From: Malachius bipustulatus
Taxonomy: Eukaryota > Arthropoda > Insecta > Coleoptera > Melyridae
Assembly: GCA_910589415.1 (NCBI GenBank)
Contig: OU342639.1
Location: 19,104,268-19,168,267, forward strand
Direction: 5' to 3'
DNA length: 64,000 bases
Part shown: positions 36,220 to 46,540 of the stretch, one piece after another
Position numbering within the stretch: position 1 is the first letter of the stretch
Layout: each line of letters starts with the position of its first letter
Translations under genes and position numbers: made by a program
Notes under the pieces: model-generated
Databases searched by the model: none
The model's input: the letters and a program-made list of their open reading frames with translations, nothing else
What the model was told of the DNA's origin: nothing

Positions 36220-37159
36220 TGTAGATACAGTAAAACTTCCGAGATTCCAAGTAATTTTTTTTGGACTTTTTTGGAAATATTTGTAGGTATTTATGTTTAA
36301 ACCAATCAGCCTGGTGTCAAATTTCATGCAATCAACCTCTAACTATATATACTGTGACATTGCAGATTTGAAGTTTTTTTTTTTGAAGAAAGGGATAAAA
36401 TAAAGATTGCGGTTTCTTATTTGAAGAAAAATAATATTTCGTCGAACCCCATCCAAAAAAAAAAAACTTAAATCAAATCTTGACCTTTTAACATACTTAT
36501 AAAAAATCTACAGTATGATCTATAAAAAAATATCAAACAATAAACTGTTTCAAATTAAATCGTTTCAGACACTTTGAGTTTTCCTATAGTCAAATTTACG
36601 CTAATTTTGAACGATTTTGAATCATGTCTTCACACTTTTTTGGATTTATTGACACATACTTATATCCGGCGTTACCACTTGACGATTAAGGTAAAACTAA
36701 CAAAAATAATAATTTTAACGGATTAAAGTATCTTTTATATAGGGTTGCCACACGTTCTCGTTTCGTAAGGATTGTCATCGTTTGTATCAAACATTCAGCC
36801 TATATACCATGTGCGTGCCCGCATTCAAACGAAAATTCGTTATTTATAACTTATTCGTTACCAAAATCCATCTCTTGTTTTTTTTAACCTACCACAACTC
36901 TATTTTTTCTAAACAAACTCAAATATTTAGAAAAAAAAAATCGTGAAATCTAACCTTATAAAAAAATTATGTTGCAATCCAAATTTCTAATTGTTCATTT
37001 AAAATCAAATATGAGCTTGAATTTTTTTAAATTACGGGCCTATTTTTACAGTTTGTTATACAGTGCATGTCCATGGATGCGGTTTTTATTAGTAGGTATA
37101 AAAAAATCGTATTTTCATTGTTTCTTTCAAAAGAGTTTCGAAAAAAAAGAGAAAAAATA
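36220..37159. other. Unassigned AT-rich sequence
   Basis: Nothing recognised. Confidence 0.4.
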
Positions 37160-37690
37160 TTTTTTCCTCAAAACCCAAGCTATCAAACTTTATTTTAGTT
37201 CTTCTTCAGGGGTAAGAAAGTGAGGTCTAATAACTCGTTAATATTTGACATTTTTTTGAATAAATATATAAATAACAGATATTACATCTGTTTGCACGTC
37301 TGTATTACAAAGGTTTGCCTAAAAGTTAAAAAAAAAATCCAAAAATACTTTCTAATTTTTTCCAAAAATTTTCGAAGCTTTAAAACTTCAAAAATATTAC
37401 AACGTGTAAAGTATTTTTGGATGTTTTTTTAACTTTTAGGTAAAAGTTTCAAAACTTCAAAAATTTTAGGAAAAAATTAGAACGTAAAGTATTTTTGGAA
37501 TTTTTTTTCACTTTTAGGAAAACCTTTGAAATGAATGGTTAATATAAAAACAGAGAAGATGTAATAGCTGTTATTTATATTTATTCGGAAAAATGTCCAA
37601 CATTATAAACGAGGTATTAGACCTCACTTTCCTTACCCCTGAAGAAGAACTAAAATAAAGTTTGAAAGCTTGGATTTTGAGAAAAAAGAG
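37160..37690. repeat. Long inverted repeat without CAGGGTG ends
   Basis: The left arm CTCAAAACCCAAGCTATC...AGTTCTTCTTCAGGGGTAAG pairs with CTTACCCCTGAAGAAGAACT...AAGCTTGGATTTTGAG on the right. The centre contains several copies, in both orientations, of a CCTAAAAGTTAAAAAAA / TCCAAAAATACTTT module. The termini do not match the other MITEs, so it is a different family. Confidence 0.65.
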
Positions 37691-37889
37691 TAACCTTTTC
37701 CTTATCGACTGCTGTCCCAAATAAACAAATAATTAATCAACGTTTATATTTTTATTTACCTAGGTATATATTATATTTATATTTAAATTTAAATACTTAA
37801 ATTTTAAATTTCAATACTTTAAATATTTATAAAACAAATCGTGAAACCTAATTTTCAGAAATAGTAATCATGCAGTTTGAATGCCTAAC

Positions 37890-38334
37890 TATACAGGGTT
37901 ACTGGGTAACTGCATGGATACCTACATTCCTTTGGTAATCTGATAAAACAAGATATGAAGGAGTAATTTAACTCTAACCTACACTATAAAAAGCTCAATA
38001 GACTTTGAGGTATTTTTGTGAAATTTTTTTGAGTTTTGTTTTTTTTTTAATTTTTAATTTTTCGTTTTTCTTTGAAATTTTAACCCAGATAATTTCTATT
38101 CCAAACGGAAGACCAGGGTGTTGGGTAAGTATTCCAGCAACAAAAAATACAATAAGTTAAATACATTTTTTGAAAATTACATTTCAAGATATTTAAATCA
38201 TTTTTTTTTTTTAATCAAAATCGAAATAACGCAAAATCTATTGAGTACCTAATAATAATCTTAGGGTTAATTTACTCCTTACCTCTTGTTTTATCAGATC
38301 ACCAAGGGAATGTATCCAGTGCAGTAACCCCTAA
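37890..38334. mobile_element. Palindromic MITE, GTTACTGGGTAACTGCATGG family
   Basis: The left end TATACAGGGTTACTGGGTAA and the right CCAGTGCAGTAACCC(CT) are inverted partners. Both arms share ACATTCCTTTGG / CCAAGGGAATGT and ATCTGATAAAACAAG / CTTGTTTTATCAGAT. The right outermost bases are eroded. Confidence 0.7.
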
Positions 38335-39099
38335 TATATTCATGAACCTTGAAATTCTAAAAAAAATCGCGGAGGGAGGCCTACTAACTTTTATAGTTTG
38401 TTACGTGAGGTTATTTCAAAAATGATTGCTGCAACCTGAGTTGTCTCCAATCCATGATTTGGTAAAATATACCTACATAGTAACATTTAAATTTATTGAC
38501 CTGATTAATTTGTTTTTTCTTTTGTATGGTTAGTCTTTAATAGTGTATTATATAAATGTTTATTCACGAGGTATCCTCAATATTGAGTTTTCGACATTTA
38601 TTGTTAAGTCTTTGGTAATTTTCTGCACTTCAGTTGGGTATACAGGCTGGTGCAAAAGTTTCGCACAATATACATAACTATTTTGTTTACCTAACTTTTT
38701 TAATCCAGGTCAATTTATTTAGGTATAAAAAGGCACCTATCAACATGACAATTCATTTTTTACGAGGTCACATTTTTGAACTGTGACGTCGTCATATTTT
38801 TTTAAATATACCTAGCAACACTCCCTGCTTCTTTATCAGAAAGCGGTTCTCTTTTTCTGCATGAATACAACGATATCAAACGCCCTAGGTAGAGATTTAT
38901 TGCTAACCGTTGACAAGATACAGGTTTAAATTTAGAAACGTAAAAAATGACACTTTATTACCAGGGGCAGGGGAATTTAAGTTTTAGTTTAAAATAGTGA
39001 CTGAAATTTTTTTTTGCCATTCTACTCCTCGAAATTGTTTAAATTGTCAGCCAAAATCTTCCAGACATATCATACATACATTATACTGACCGGCACGAG

Positions 39100-39338
39100 T
39101 AGTACCGTGTTAACGCGCTTTGTATTTACATCACTGAATTACATCCGCGCGGAGTATTATTTTCCATTTCTATGCGAATTTGACGCTGTAGGATCTTCTA
39201 AATTGTTAGGCCTATTGATGCTAAGCCCTTTTGATTCTTCCCAAAAAAAATCTATAGGGTCATATCTGGTGAACGCACAGGCCATTCTATCGGATTTCGT
39301 CGTCCTATCGCGCACCTCCCAGGAAAGACGTCATTGAG
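39100..39338 (-). pseudogene. Transposase C-terminal piece, IS630/Tc1/mariner type
   Basis: The reverse complement reads LNDVFPG, then IGRRNPIEWPVRSPDMT (about 39310-39255), then a stop where the family has PLDFF, then FFGK. This is the characteristic GRRGPIEWPPRSPDLTPLDF block before the last catalytic acidic residue of DUF4817-associated transposases. It continues directly the frame interrupted at 41460. Stops and shifts show it is dead. The 107-codon plus-strand frame at 39014-39337 is its antisense shadow. Confidence 0.8.
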
Positions 39339-39429
39339 AAAAACCTTCTTGCGCATCAATCGCAGAAATAGTGTATTTTTATGCGATTCAATTATGAATA
39401 TTTTCACCGCTTTTTAAATTGGATTTCTG

Positions 39430-40995
39430 AAATTTTCCATAGTCAGGTCATATTAGCGTAGTGGTTTACTGAGAAACTTTCATTTCATTTAGTTTGAAAA
39501 CGTGCCTTAGAATGGATTTTTAAATTAAAAAAAATATAAAAAATTGGCAAATTTAAAAAAAAATTTTCCTTTTCCTGTGTCTGCCACTGGCTAACTTTAC
39601 TTAAAAAATACTATTCTTTACAGTACCTTTAATAAATTCGCAAAAAGTGAAAGGGGAATTTTGAAAACCGAAAATTTGAAATTTTAGAGGAATAAACATC
39701 ATGTAAAAATATTCGAATATGTCCGCCATTTTTCTTATTTGCTTCTTGAAATTTTTCAGAGTTAGGGCTTATTCGTATAGTTGTCTACTGGAAAAACTTA
39801 AGCTCAATTCCTTCAAAAAAGGCTCATAAACGGTTATAGAAATTTAGCCATTTTTACCCTATTCCTACCCACGCCACTGGCTTATTAATGAAAAATATGC
39901 AAATTTTACTGCATTAACTCAAATTTAAAATAATTTTCCTCCAATCGTGTTAATTTGGTTTAAATTTGTTTTTCTAACTTGCTTATAGGTAGGTAGGTAT
40001 AGGGGTTCCAAATCTGGCAATTTTTTCTAAAATTGAAATGGCCGCCATTTTGAAACGGTTCGATTTTACTCAAATACAGTACCAGACGACTCCTTGCGGC
40101 TATCTTACTCATAAAAAAATTTCAGCCCCCTAGATTGAAAACTGCGACCAGAAACCGTGCCTCATGCATAGACGGTTTTTATTTTTAATTTGGAGGGACA
40201 CCCTGTAGAAATAACGCAGCTTTAGGAATTTTTTTTTACGAAAATCAAATGTCATTTCGAAGTTTCACAAGGGTAAAAAATTTCGTTCACTAATCCTTAA
40301 ATATGAAGCTACAGCAGCGGTTTTAAAATTTTAGAGAAATAAACATCATATGAAAAAAATATTAATATCTCCGCCATTTTTCTTATTTACTTCTTGAAAC
40401 TTTTAAGGGTTAAAGGATATTAGTGTACTTGCCTGCTGTGAAAATTTCAGTTCAATCTCTTTAAAAATGAACTCATAAACGGTTATAGAAATTTAGACAT
40501 TTTTACCCTTTTCCTACCCACGCCACTGGCTTATTAATATAAATAATGCCAATTTTATTGCTTTAATTCAAATTTCAAATAGTTTTCTTCCAATCTTGTT
40601 AATTTTATTTTAAAGTTTTATTGCCATCTTGCTCATACAGTTACTCATACATCTTACTCAAAAAATAGCAAATTTTCAAAAAATTCAAATGGCTGCCATT
40701 TTGAAACGGCTCGGCCGATTTTGCTCAAGTGCAATACCAGACCACTCCTTGTGGATATCTTACTCCCACAAAAATTTCAGCCTCCTAGATTGAAAACTGC
40801 GACCTGAAATGATACCACAAGAACCGGATTCCTGGAATTTTGAAGGGACACCCTGTAGAAGTGACTCGACTTTTGGAAACTTTTTCAACGAAAATCTAAC
40901 ATCATTCCAAAGTTTCACAAGAATCCAAAATTTCGTTCACTAATCTTCAAAGATAAAGCTACAGGAGCGTTTTGAAAATCGAAAAATCCCGATTT
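39430..40995 (+). repeat. Tandem ~655-bp repeat units
   Basis: The phrase GAATAAACATCAT...CCGCCATTTTTCTTAT recurs at about 39690, as GAAATAAACATCATATG at about 40340, and its lead-in recurs again at about 40980 before the array breaks into (TA)n. Each unit also contains CCTACCCACGCCACTGGC, TGAAACGG-TCG, ACTCCTTG-GG-TATCTTACTC and GAGGGACACCCTGTAG. A partial unit precedes the first. One unit-length copy lies at 12284-13110. Confidence 0.72.
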
Positions 40996-41101
40996 TGGAG
41001 AAATATATATATATATATAAAAACAAAACCTTAATAATAATAACGGGCTTGGCTCTTCGAGCTCTCAGGCAGTCTACAAATCAGAGCCTTCCAAACAATC
41101 C

Positions 41102-41162
41102 TTCGAAATCACAGACGGACCGTTTCGCTCTTATTATGAGCTCATCAGTGTGATATATCGAA
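41102..41162 (-). ncRNA. Type I hammerhead ribozyme
   Basis: A self-cleaving ribozyme fold read on the minus strand. Core CUGAUGA is at 41148-41142. Stem II is GCUC (41141-41138) with GAGC (41130-41127) and a 7-base AUAAUAA loop. GAAA is at 41126-41123. The short stem III pairs A-U, C-G and G-C around a 3-base loop (41123-41115), giving the cleavage triplet GUC at 41116-41114, so cleavage is expected between 41114 and 41113. Stem I is six perfect pairs, AUCACA (41154-41149) with UGUGAU (41113-41108), then a UAU/U internal loop and five more pairs, UUCGA (41162-41158) with UCGAA (41106-41102). All catalytic core bases are canonical. The tiny stem III and the internal loop in stem I are features of ribozymes in Penelope-like elements and retrozymes. 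Confidence 0.9.
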
Positions 41163-41429
41163 TAGATACATCTGGAGGATGAATTGCAGACTGCCATCGG
41201 TCTCGAGGTGTTATTAAAATCGTTCATCCGGTTCACAGTGACCCGGAGAACCTAACTACATCTACCGATGGATGACGGAACTACCGACCTGACGGCAACT
41301 CGCGCATATATATATATATATATCGTGGGCAGGTGAATTTTGGAAAACCACTTTTTCGTGATCTGGGGGTCATGATCGGTGGACATTTGATGAGTTTGGG
41401 TGATTTTCGAAAAGTGATATCGTCCTCAA

Positions 41430-41459
41430 TAGTGTATTTTTTTATTAAAAAATACACTA
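41430..41459 (-). repeat. Terminal 30-base hairpin of the insertion
   Basis: Near-perfect palindrome TAGTGTATTTTT...AAAAATACACTA at the edge of the insertion, followed on the minus strand by TTGAGGACGATATCAC. The same hairpin with TTGAGGAC is at 7745 and 59951. Confidence 0.65.
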
Positions 41460-41477
41460 ATAGTCAAACATTCACAT

Positions 41478-41985
41478 ACCAAAATGAGGCGGAGCTCCAT
41501 CTTGTTGAAACCAGGTTCTGTCGAAGGTTATATTCTTTTTATCGCCTTTGAAAAAAGCAAGGGCTAAATATGGAAGGAGTTTTTCCTGCAAAAAATATAT
41601 AAATACCTGCTCTTAGTCCAAATTTCAGGAAAAAAGAAGGGCTCTACAAGCCGGTCTCCAACTATTCCAGCCCACACGTTTATTTTTTCCAGTCTGCATG
41701 TGAAACTTTTAAGTTCATGGAGTGAGGATTTTCCTAAATGCATTCTCTGAGATAGTGACGGTTCACCGCACTATTCAAACAAATGTCGCCTCGTCCGAGA
41801 TCTTATTCAAAAATTTGGGATTCTCGTGATATCTTAACTGGCATTCTTCACAGAACTGCATTCGACGGTCAGGATCATCTTCATTTAATTCATCGATAAC
41901 GTCGTGAAGCTTGTGGGGGTGAAATTTTAACAAAGTACCCGCTTCTTGTCATCATCAGCGGCTAGAAATAAACCACTAGTGTGCG
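41478..41985 (-). pseudogene. Transposase central piece, IS630/Tc1/mariner type
   Basis: Reading the minus strand downwards: LLKFHPHKLHDVIDELNEDD, DPDRRMQFCEECQLRYHENP and FLNKISDEATF (the first catalytic Asp region, normally FSDEATF), then after frameshifts RVGWNSWRP (family NVWAGIVGDRLVGP), FLQEKLLPYLA and WFQQDGAPPHFG (second catalytic Asp, about 41510-41478). The order and spacing are those of DUF4817-associated mariner-like transposases. At least two frameshifts and several stops are present. The N-terminal helix-turn-helix part was not found upstream. Confidence 0.82.
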
Positions 41986-42235
41986 TGTAAAGTTGTAGGG
42001 ATTCATGAAGAAGGGGAAAATTGATTTTCTGACGAAAAAGGGGGGACAGAAAAAAACTATTTAAAAAAATATGATGACGTCACAGCTCAAACATGTGATC
42101 TGAAAAAGAAATTAATGTTGATACGTATACCTTAAATAAATAAACAACGATACAAATTCATTATAAAAAAGCATAGTTTTGCGTATTAAAAAACTAGATC
42201 AAAATCTCCTAGTGCAAAATTAGGTATAAGTTACA

Positions 42236-43592
42236 TCGTATCATGTTTGAAGTTTTTTGACTTAAATTGAGGTTAATGTTTGTGACTTTAAGTTATTTCT
42301 GAACACGCCTTAGTATTCAGGTGTAATATTTTATAATTACATACGTTCAATCATATTTCTGCAACGTAATAATTGTTTTAACTTAACAGTCGATCAAAAA
42401 TTACTGCAACATTTTTAAGCATCTTATTGTAATATTATTAAAACAGATTCCTGTTTAACTGTTTGTATGACATGTTTCGCATTACGTCTAATATTTGAAT
42501 TTATTTTTCGCGCCTTAAAATAATTATAAAAAAATTATTAAAAATTTGTCAGGCTCAGAAATATAATTTAATGAAGTAATATATAGAAGACGAAAATTTT
42601 CCTAAAAAGAAACAAATACCAATACCAAGGATTAAATAAATAATTGATCCATCAGCTAGCAGGTCATTTTTCGAGCACTCCTCATAAATAAATCTACAGT
42701 CTGCTTGTCAGGCAAATTGAATGAGTCTTCAAAACTCAAAAGGCGTAAACTTTGTGGCCAGTAATTGAATTATGAATGAATCTAGAGTAGACGAGCCCCT
42801 TAGGTGAATACCCTGATACGTAGGGGGTGCAAATATTGTGGGTTTTAGCTTTAAGCACACATTGTCGTCTTTAATCTACTTGACGTTCACTGTTCGTTTC
42901 TATTGTCAACTCTGGATCATTTGAAAAAGTTTACAATGTTTTTATAAAGAGATTTAGGATTAAGGACCTTTCAACAGTTGATTCTCTGAACCTTTTCCGG
43001 TTGGAATTACCATCTAGCTTGTTAAAAATATTTCAGGGTGGCATGTGTGATTTTTTTATATATTTGAAGACAACAATATTGAAAAAACATAAAAATAACA
43101 ATATAGAGTTAAGATGTGGGCACATTAATTTTGACCAAGCATCTTCTGTTTGTTCTTGATTATTATAGAGGTCCTTAATTTTCATCAATATACCTAATAA
43201 TTATTTTCCTAAAATCTTATCAATTTCTTCATTAATTATTTATTTTTTTCGCTAGCAAATGTTATTACGTCTCTGAATTTTGCTGATTGCAACAATATAA
43301 AATGTTGTTGCGCTTTTTTTGTAGCAGTTTTTGCCGTAATTTTTGTACAAATTCAGACACGGCGAACGAATAAATTATATACGTATACATCAATAATTAA
43401 TGTCTAATTTAATTTATTTAAATACTGCTTAAAGATCGGATCGGACTTCCACCTGATCGGATAGTGATGACGAACATTGAAAGAAAAGTGAAACGTTTCA
43501 ACAAGATACAGAAAATTCCTTCTTTCCAGGTCTAGGCAGTTCTGATCAATATCTAATAATCGAATCAAATCATTTATCTTGTTATACTGAGT
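42236..43592. other. Unassigned AT-rich sequence
   Basis: No gene or repeat termini recognised. Confidence 0.4.
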
Positions 43593-45785
43593 TATACAGG
43601 GTGATTCATGAGTGACCTTACATATAGACCAATGGTGATAAGCGGACTTCAAGGCGGGTCGAAAACCACAAAAGAAATTTTTTTTGTGTGATTGGTTAAG
43701 AAGTTACAGGGTGTTTTATGTCTCAGGTACAAAACTTTGATAGGCGATATTTCTGAAACGGCTGGAGATATTTTGTAGAAATTTACTAGGAATGGTGCAT
43801 TCCGGAAACTCATCAAAACCGCATTCTGAGTTAATTAAAAATCCAGGACCGGACTTGAAAATTTTTGCCCCCATGGTCTTTGTTGAAAAAGTTTATTTTC
43901 TGACCGTGCTACTGAAAAACTGTCATCGAATTTGAAAAGATAAGAAAAAACTCTCTAGAAATCATTCCTCAATTTGAACGGCACACCCAAACCGTCTCGA
44001 AAAAAAATGTCAAAGTAAAACTTCTCAGTAAATTATCGTTTTCGAGCAGACATATTTTACTTAATGTTCGTCTGAATTCCTTCAAATTTATTTTTTGACT
44101 TGTTTCTGTGGGAAAAATGTTGGACAGAAGGCCAAGCTTTATTACTGGGAAATCAGGTGTCAACTACAAAATTTTCAGATTTCACTAATAATCACAAATC
44201 ATTTCACTAATAACGAATACCAGACATTATGTTTGTGTATAGTTTCTGCAATGGAAATTCAAGAGCAGCTGCGAGAGAATACCATAGAAGATTCCCCAAT
44301 CGAAGAACACCGGCCCATGTAACGTTTCGCGTCTGTTTTCCAATTTTCTCGAAACCACGGCATATTTCCCTGAGTTCAAAGGAATGCTGAACCTCAATTG
44401 GAAAATCTGAGCCATAAAACATCGTGGAGATGGTGGCAGTAAATCCAAGTACAAGTACGCGAAGAATTGGGCAAGCACTGAGCATTTCTCAATCAAGAGT
44501 ATGGCGAACTTTGAAAAAAAGAAGAGCGGATGCCATCCCTGTCACGTAAACAAAGCGTACAGAGGCTTCAACCATTCAATGAAGTTCCATTGAATGAAGT
44601 TCCATTGAATGGACTGCGTAGAATTTTGTGTACTGATCGAAGCTCAGTTCACGCGGGATGGTGTAACGAATAAAAAAAACTCCCACCTATGGGCATATGA
44701 AAATCCGCGCTCTGTTGTTCAGAAGAACTCGCAACAGATTTTCTATAAATGTGCAGTGTGGCATTGCAAATGATACCCTAATAGGACCCCATTTTTTGCT
44801 GGGCGGCTCACGGGGGAAATTTATTTACTTTTCCTACAAGTCATTTTGCCCGGCTTGCTTGCAGAGGCGAACGTGAACAGGCGTGCTCTTTCCTTCCAGC
44901 AAGATGGGGCACCACCGCATTTTTCTCGATAAGTCAGAGAGCATCTCCACAATGAGTACCCCAATCGTTGGTTCGGGCGCGGCTGCCCTCATTCCTGACC
45001 ACCTAGGTCCCCCAACCTCACTGTTTTAGACTATTACCCATGGGGCCATATGAAGCAGGAAGTCTAAAAAACGGAAGTAAGTACCAGAGAGGAGCTCAGG
45101 ATGCGAATACTGGTAGTTGCTGATGAAATTAGAAACAACAGGCAAATAATTCAAAAAGCAAACCAAAATTTATGGAAACGCTGCAGGAAATGTATTGAAG
45201 TTGGTAAAGGACATTTTGAGAACCGTTTATAACATTAATATTGATAACATTTAATTTACACTGACATTTTTCCTACAGAAACAAGTCAAAAAACAAATTT
45301 GAAGGAATTCAAACGAACATTAAGTGAAATATGTCGTAAACGATAATTTACTGAGAAGTTTTACTTTGACATTTTTTTTTCGAGACGGTTTGGGTGTGCC
45401 GTTCAAATTGAGGAATGATTTCTATAGAGTTTTGTCTTATCTTTTCAAATTCGATAACAGTTTTTCAGTAGCACGGTCAGAAAATAAACTTTTCCAACAA
45501 AGACCATGGGGGCAAAAATTTTCAAGTCCGGTCCTGGATTTTTAATTAACTCAGAATGCGGTTTTGATGAGTTTCCGGAATGCACCATTCCTAGTAAATT
45601 TCTACAAAATATCTCCAGCCGTTTCAGAAATATCGCCTATCAAAGTTTTGTGCCTGAGACATAAAACACCCTGTAACTTCTTAACCAATCACACAAAAAA
45701 AATGTCTTTTGTGGTTTTCGACCCGCCTTGAAGTCCGCTTATCACCATTGGTCTATGTAAGGTCACTCATGAATCACCCTGTATA
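43593..45785 (+). mobile_element. Long-TIR DUF4817/mariner-like transposon, full length but decayed
   Basis: A 2.19-kb element with outer ends TATACAGGGTGATTCATGAG / CTCATGAATCACCCTGTATA, including TA at the edges. The inverted repeats run about 520 bp on each side (43593 to about 44120, and about 45260 to 45785). An inner terminus ACAGGGTGTTTTATGTCTC / GAGACATAAAACACCCTGT is present in both arms. The space between the repeats is filled by a decayed transposase (44214-45232). Its termini match those of the palindromic MITEs in this window. Confidence 0.88.
44214..45232 (+). pseudogene. DUF4817 plus DDE transposase, frameshifted
   Basis: From 44214 one frame reads [34 protein letters not shown] and VTFR, the N-terminal DUF4817 DNA-binding block. 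A weak middle follows. From about 44635 come EAQFTRDGVTNKKNSHLWA and YENPR (first catalytic region), then in shifted frames VQCGIANDTLIGPHF and FAGRLTGEIYLLFLQVILPG, then LSFQQDGAPPHFSR (second catalytic Asp), VREHLHNEYPNRWFGRG, PPRSPNLTVLDYYPWG (third acidic residue) and RCRKCIEVGKGHFENRL with a stop at 45230-45232. Stops at about 44930, 44995 and 45068, and at least two frameshifts, make it inactive. The length fits a family protein of about 340 residues. Confidence 0.88.
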
Positions 45786-45929
45786 TCTTAGTGTCTCTTA
45801 TATACCTAGAGCCTTGGATGCATAAAAAAAATAGTATTAGTAAAGTGATGAATAACGAAACTGTCGATAGAAAAAAAATTATGATAGGTATGTGGAAACT
45901 GTCCCAATTTTGTTTCAAATTTTATTTAA

Positions 45930-46540
45930 TATACAGGGTGATTCAGTAAGTGACTTGCGTGGCCAAGTGGTTCTCCGCACTGGCCCACGAAGCCATAGAT
46001 CGCGGGTTCGAAACTCACCTCGGCCCGCTTTACTTTTCAGATTCATGCATTTTCGAATGTCTGTGAAAAGTAAAACAAAAGCGATCGAACGTTTAAAAGG
46101 CAAATATAATTTAAAAGTGTATGTGGCTAAAGAGTTCGTGCTCAAAGCCAATTTACCAGAGTGGAGCGACTATGTCTTACCTACACAGTTAAGACCGATG
46201 CTCCCTCTTTAAAAAAAAAAGGTGATTCAGGTTTTATCTTGTTAACTCCAGGGAACGACAGAGAATCGAAAAATAATATGAGTTTGCTTCATGAAGTATA
46301 TTCGTAAAATGCTTCGTTAAGAAAATACAGGGTGTTAAAGTTTTAAGAAAAAATTCCTATTTTTGAAATATAAAAAAATTGGCTGATTGAAATAATTTGA
46401 AATTTCGGACAGTAGTTGTGCTAATTGAAGTACATGATTTGATACTTACGATGAAAAATTCTTTACCCCAGTGGCAGAGATCTGGGTGTGTTGTTACCTT
46501 TTTTATTAAAAATAATGTCTACACCACTGGCTTTTCAAGA
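45930..46540. mobile_element. Half GATTCAGGTTTTATC MITE interrupted by a SINE
   Basis: TATACAGGGTGATTCAG (45930-45946) is continued after the SINE by GGTGATTCAGGTTTTATC (46221 on). It then follows the left arm of 30073-31037 to about 46530, including an inner AAATACAGGGTGTTAAAG. The right arm is absent. Confidence 0.78.
45947..46220 (+). mobile_element. tRNA-derived SINE with poly(A) tail and 10-bp target duplication
   Basis: A 274-bp SINE. The pol III A box is TGGCCAAGTGG at 45960-45970 and the B box GGTTCGAAACTC at 46005-46016, at tRNA-like spacing in a tRNA-like head with GAAGCCATAGATCGCGGG before the B box. A body of about 200 bases is unrelated to tRNA. The tail is A10 at 46211-46220. 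The perfect 10-base duplication GGTGATTCAG flanks it (45937-45946 and 46221-46230). The 106-codon frame across it is not a gene. The duplication was made inside a MITE, so the SINE is younger than that MITE. Confidence 0.88.

Larger units (their letters stand above)
39339..41460 (-). mobile_element. Insertion carrying tandem units and a hammerhead ribozyme
   Basis: Foreign block inside the transposase: LND resumes at 39338 and FDY ends at about 41461 on the minus strand. In minus-strand order it has a terminal AT-rich hairpin (41459-41430), a TTGAGGAC flank, a (TA)n run (about 41322-41306), a ~285-bp module with a hammerhead ribozyme, a second (TA)n run (about 41022-41003), and two and a half units of a ~655-bp repeat. 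No ORF. Penelope-like elements and retrozymes are the known metazoan retroelements with this ribozyme type; membership here is inference. No clear target duplication was found. Confidence 0.6.
38640..42235 (-). mobile_element. Mariner-like (DUF4817-type) transposon split by an insertion
   Basis: Minus-strand transposon. Subterminal inverted repeats are visible as CTGTGACGTCGTCATATTTT (about 38788) against AAATATGATGACGTCACAGC (about 42067), extending outwards with TATTTAGGTATA / TATACCTTAAATA. The left end begins TACAGGCTGGTGCAAAAG. The transposase is in two pieces, 41478-41985 and 39100-39338, separated by 2.1 kb of foreign repeats (39339-41460). Confidence 0.65.

Noticed and set aside
39014..39337. 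107-codon plus-strand frame
   Set aside because: The opposite strand reads a transposase C-terminus with family motifs; this frame is its shadow.
44207..44496. Two minus-strand frames of about 90 codons
   Set aside because: Antisense to the DUF4817 domain at 44214 on the plus strand.
45958..46022. Functional tRNA gene
   Set aside because: A and B boxes are present, but the acceptor stem does not pair and a long unrelated body plus A tail follow; a SINE head instead.
45892..46212. 106-codon frame across the SINE
   Set aside because: Pol III boxes, poly(A) tail and target duplication explain the sequence better; no protein motif.
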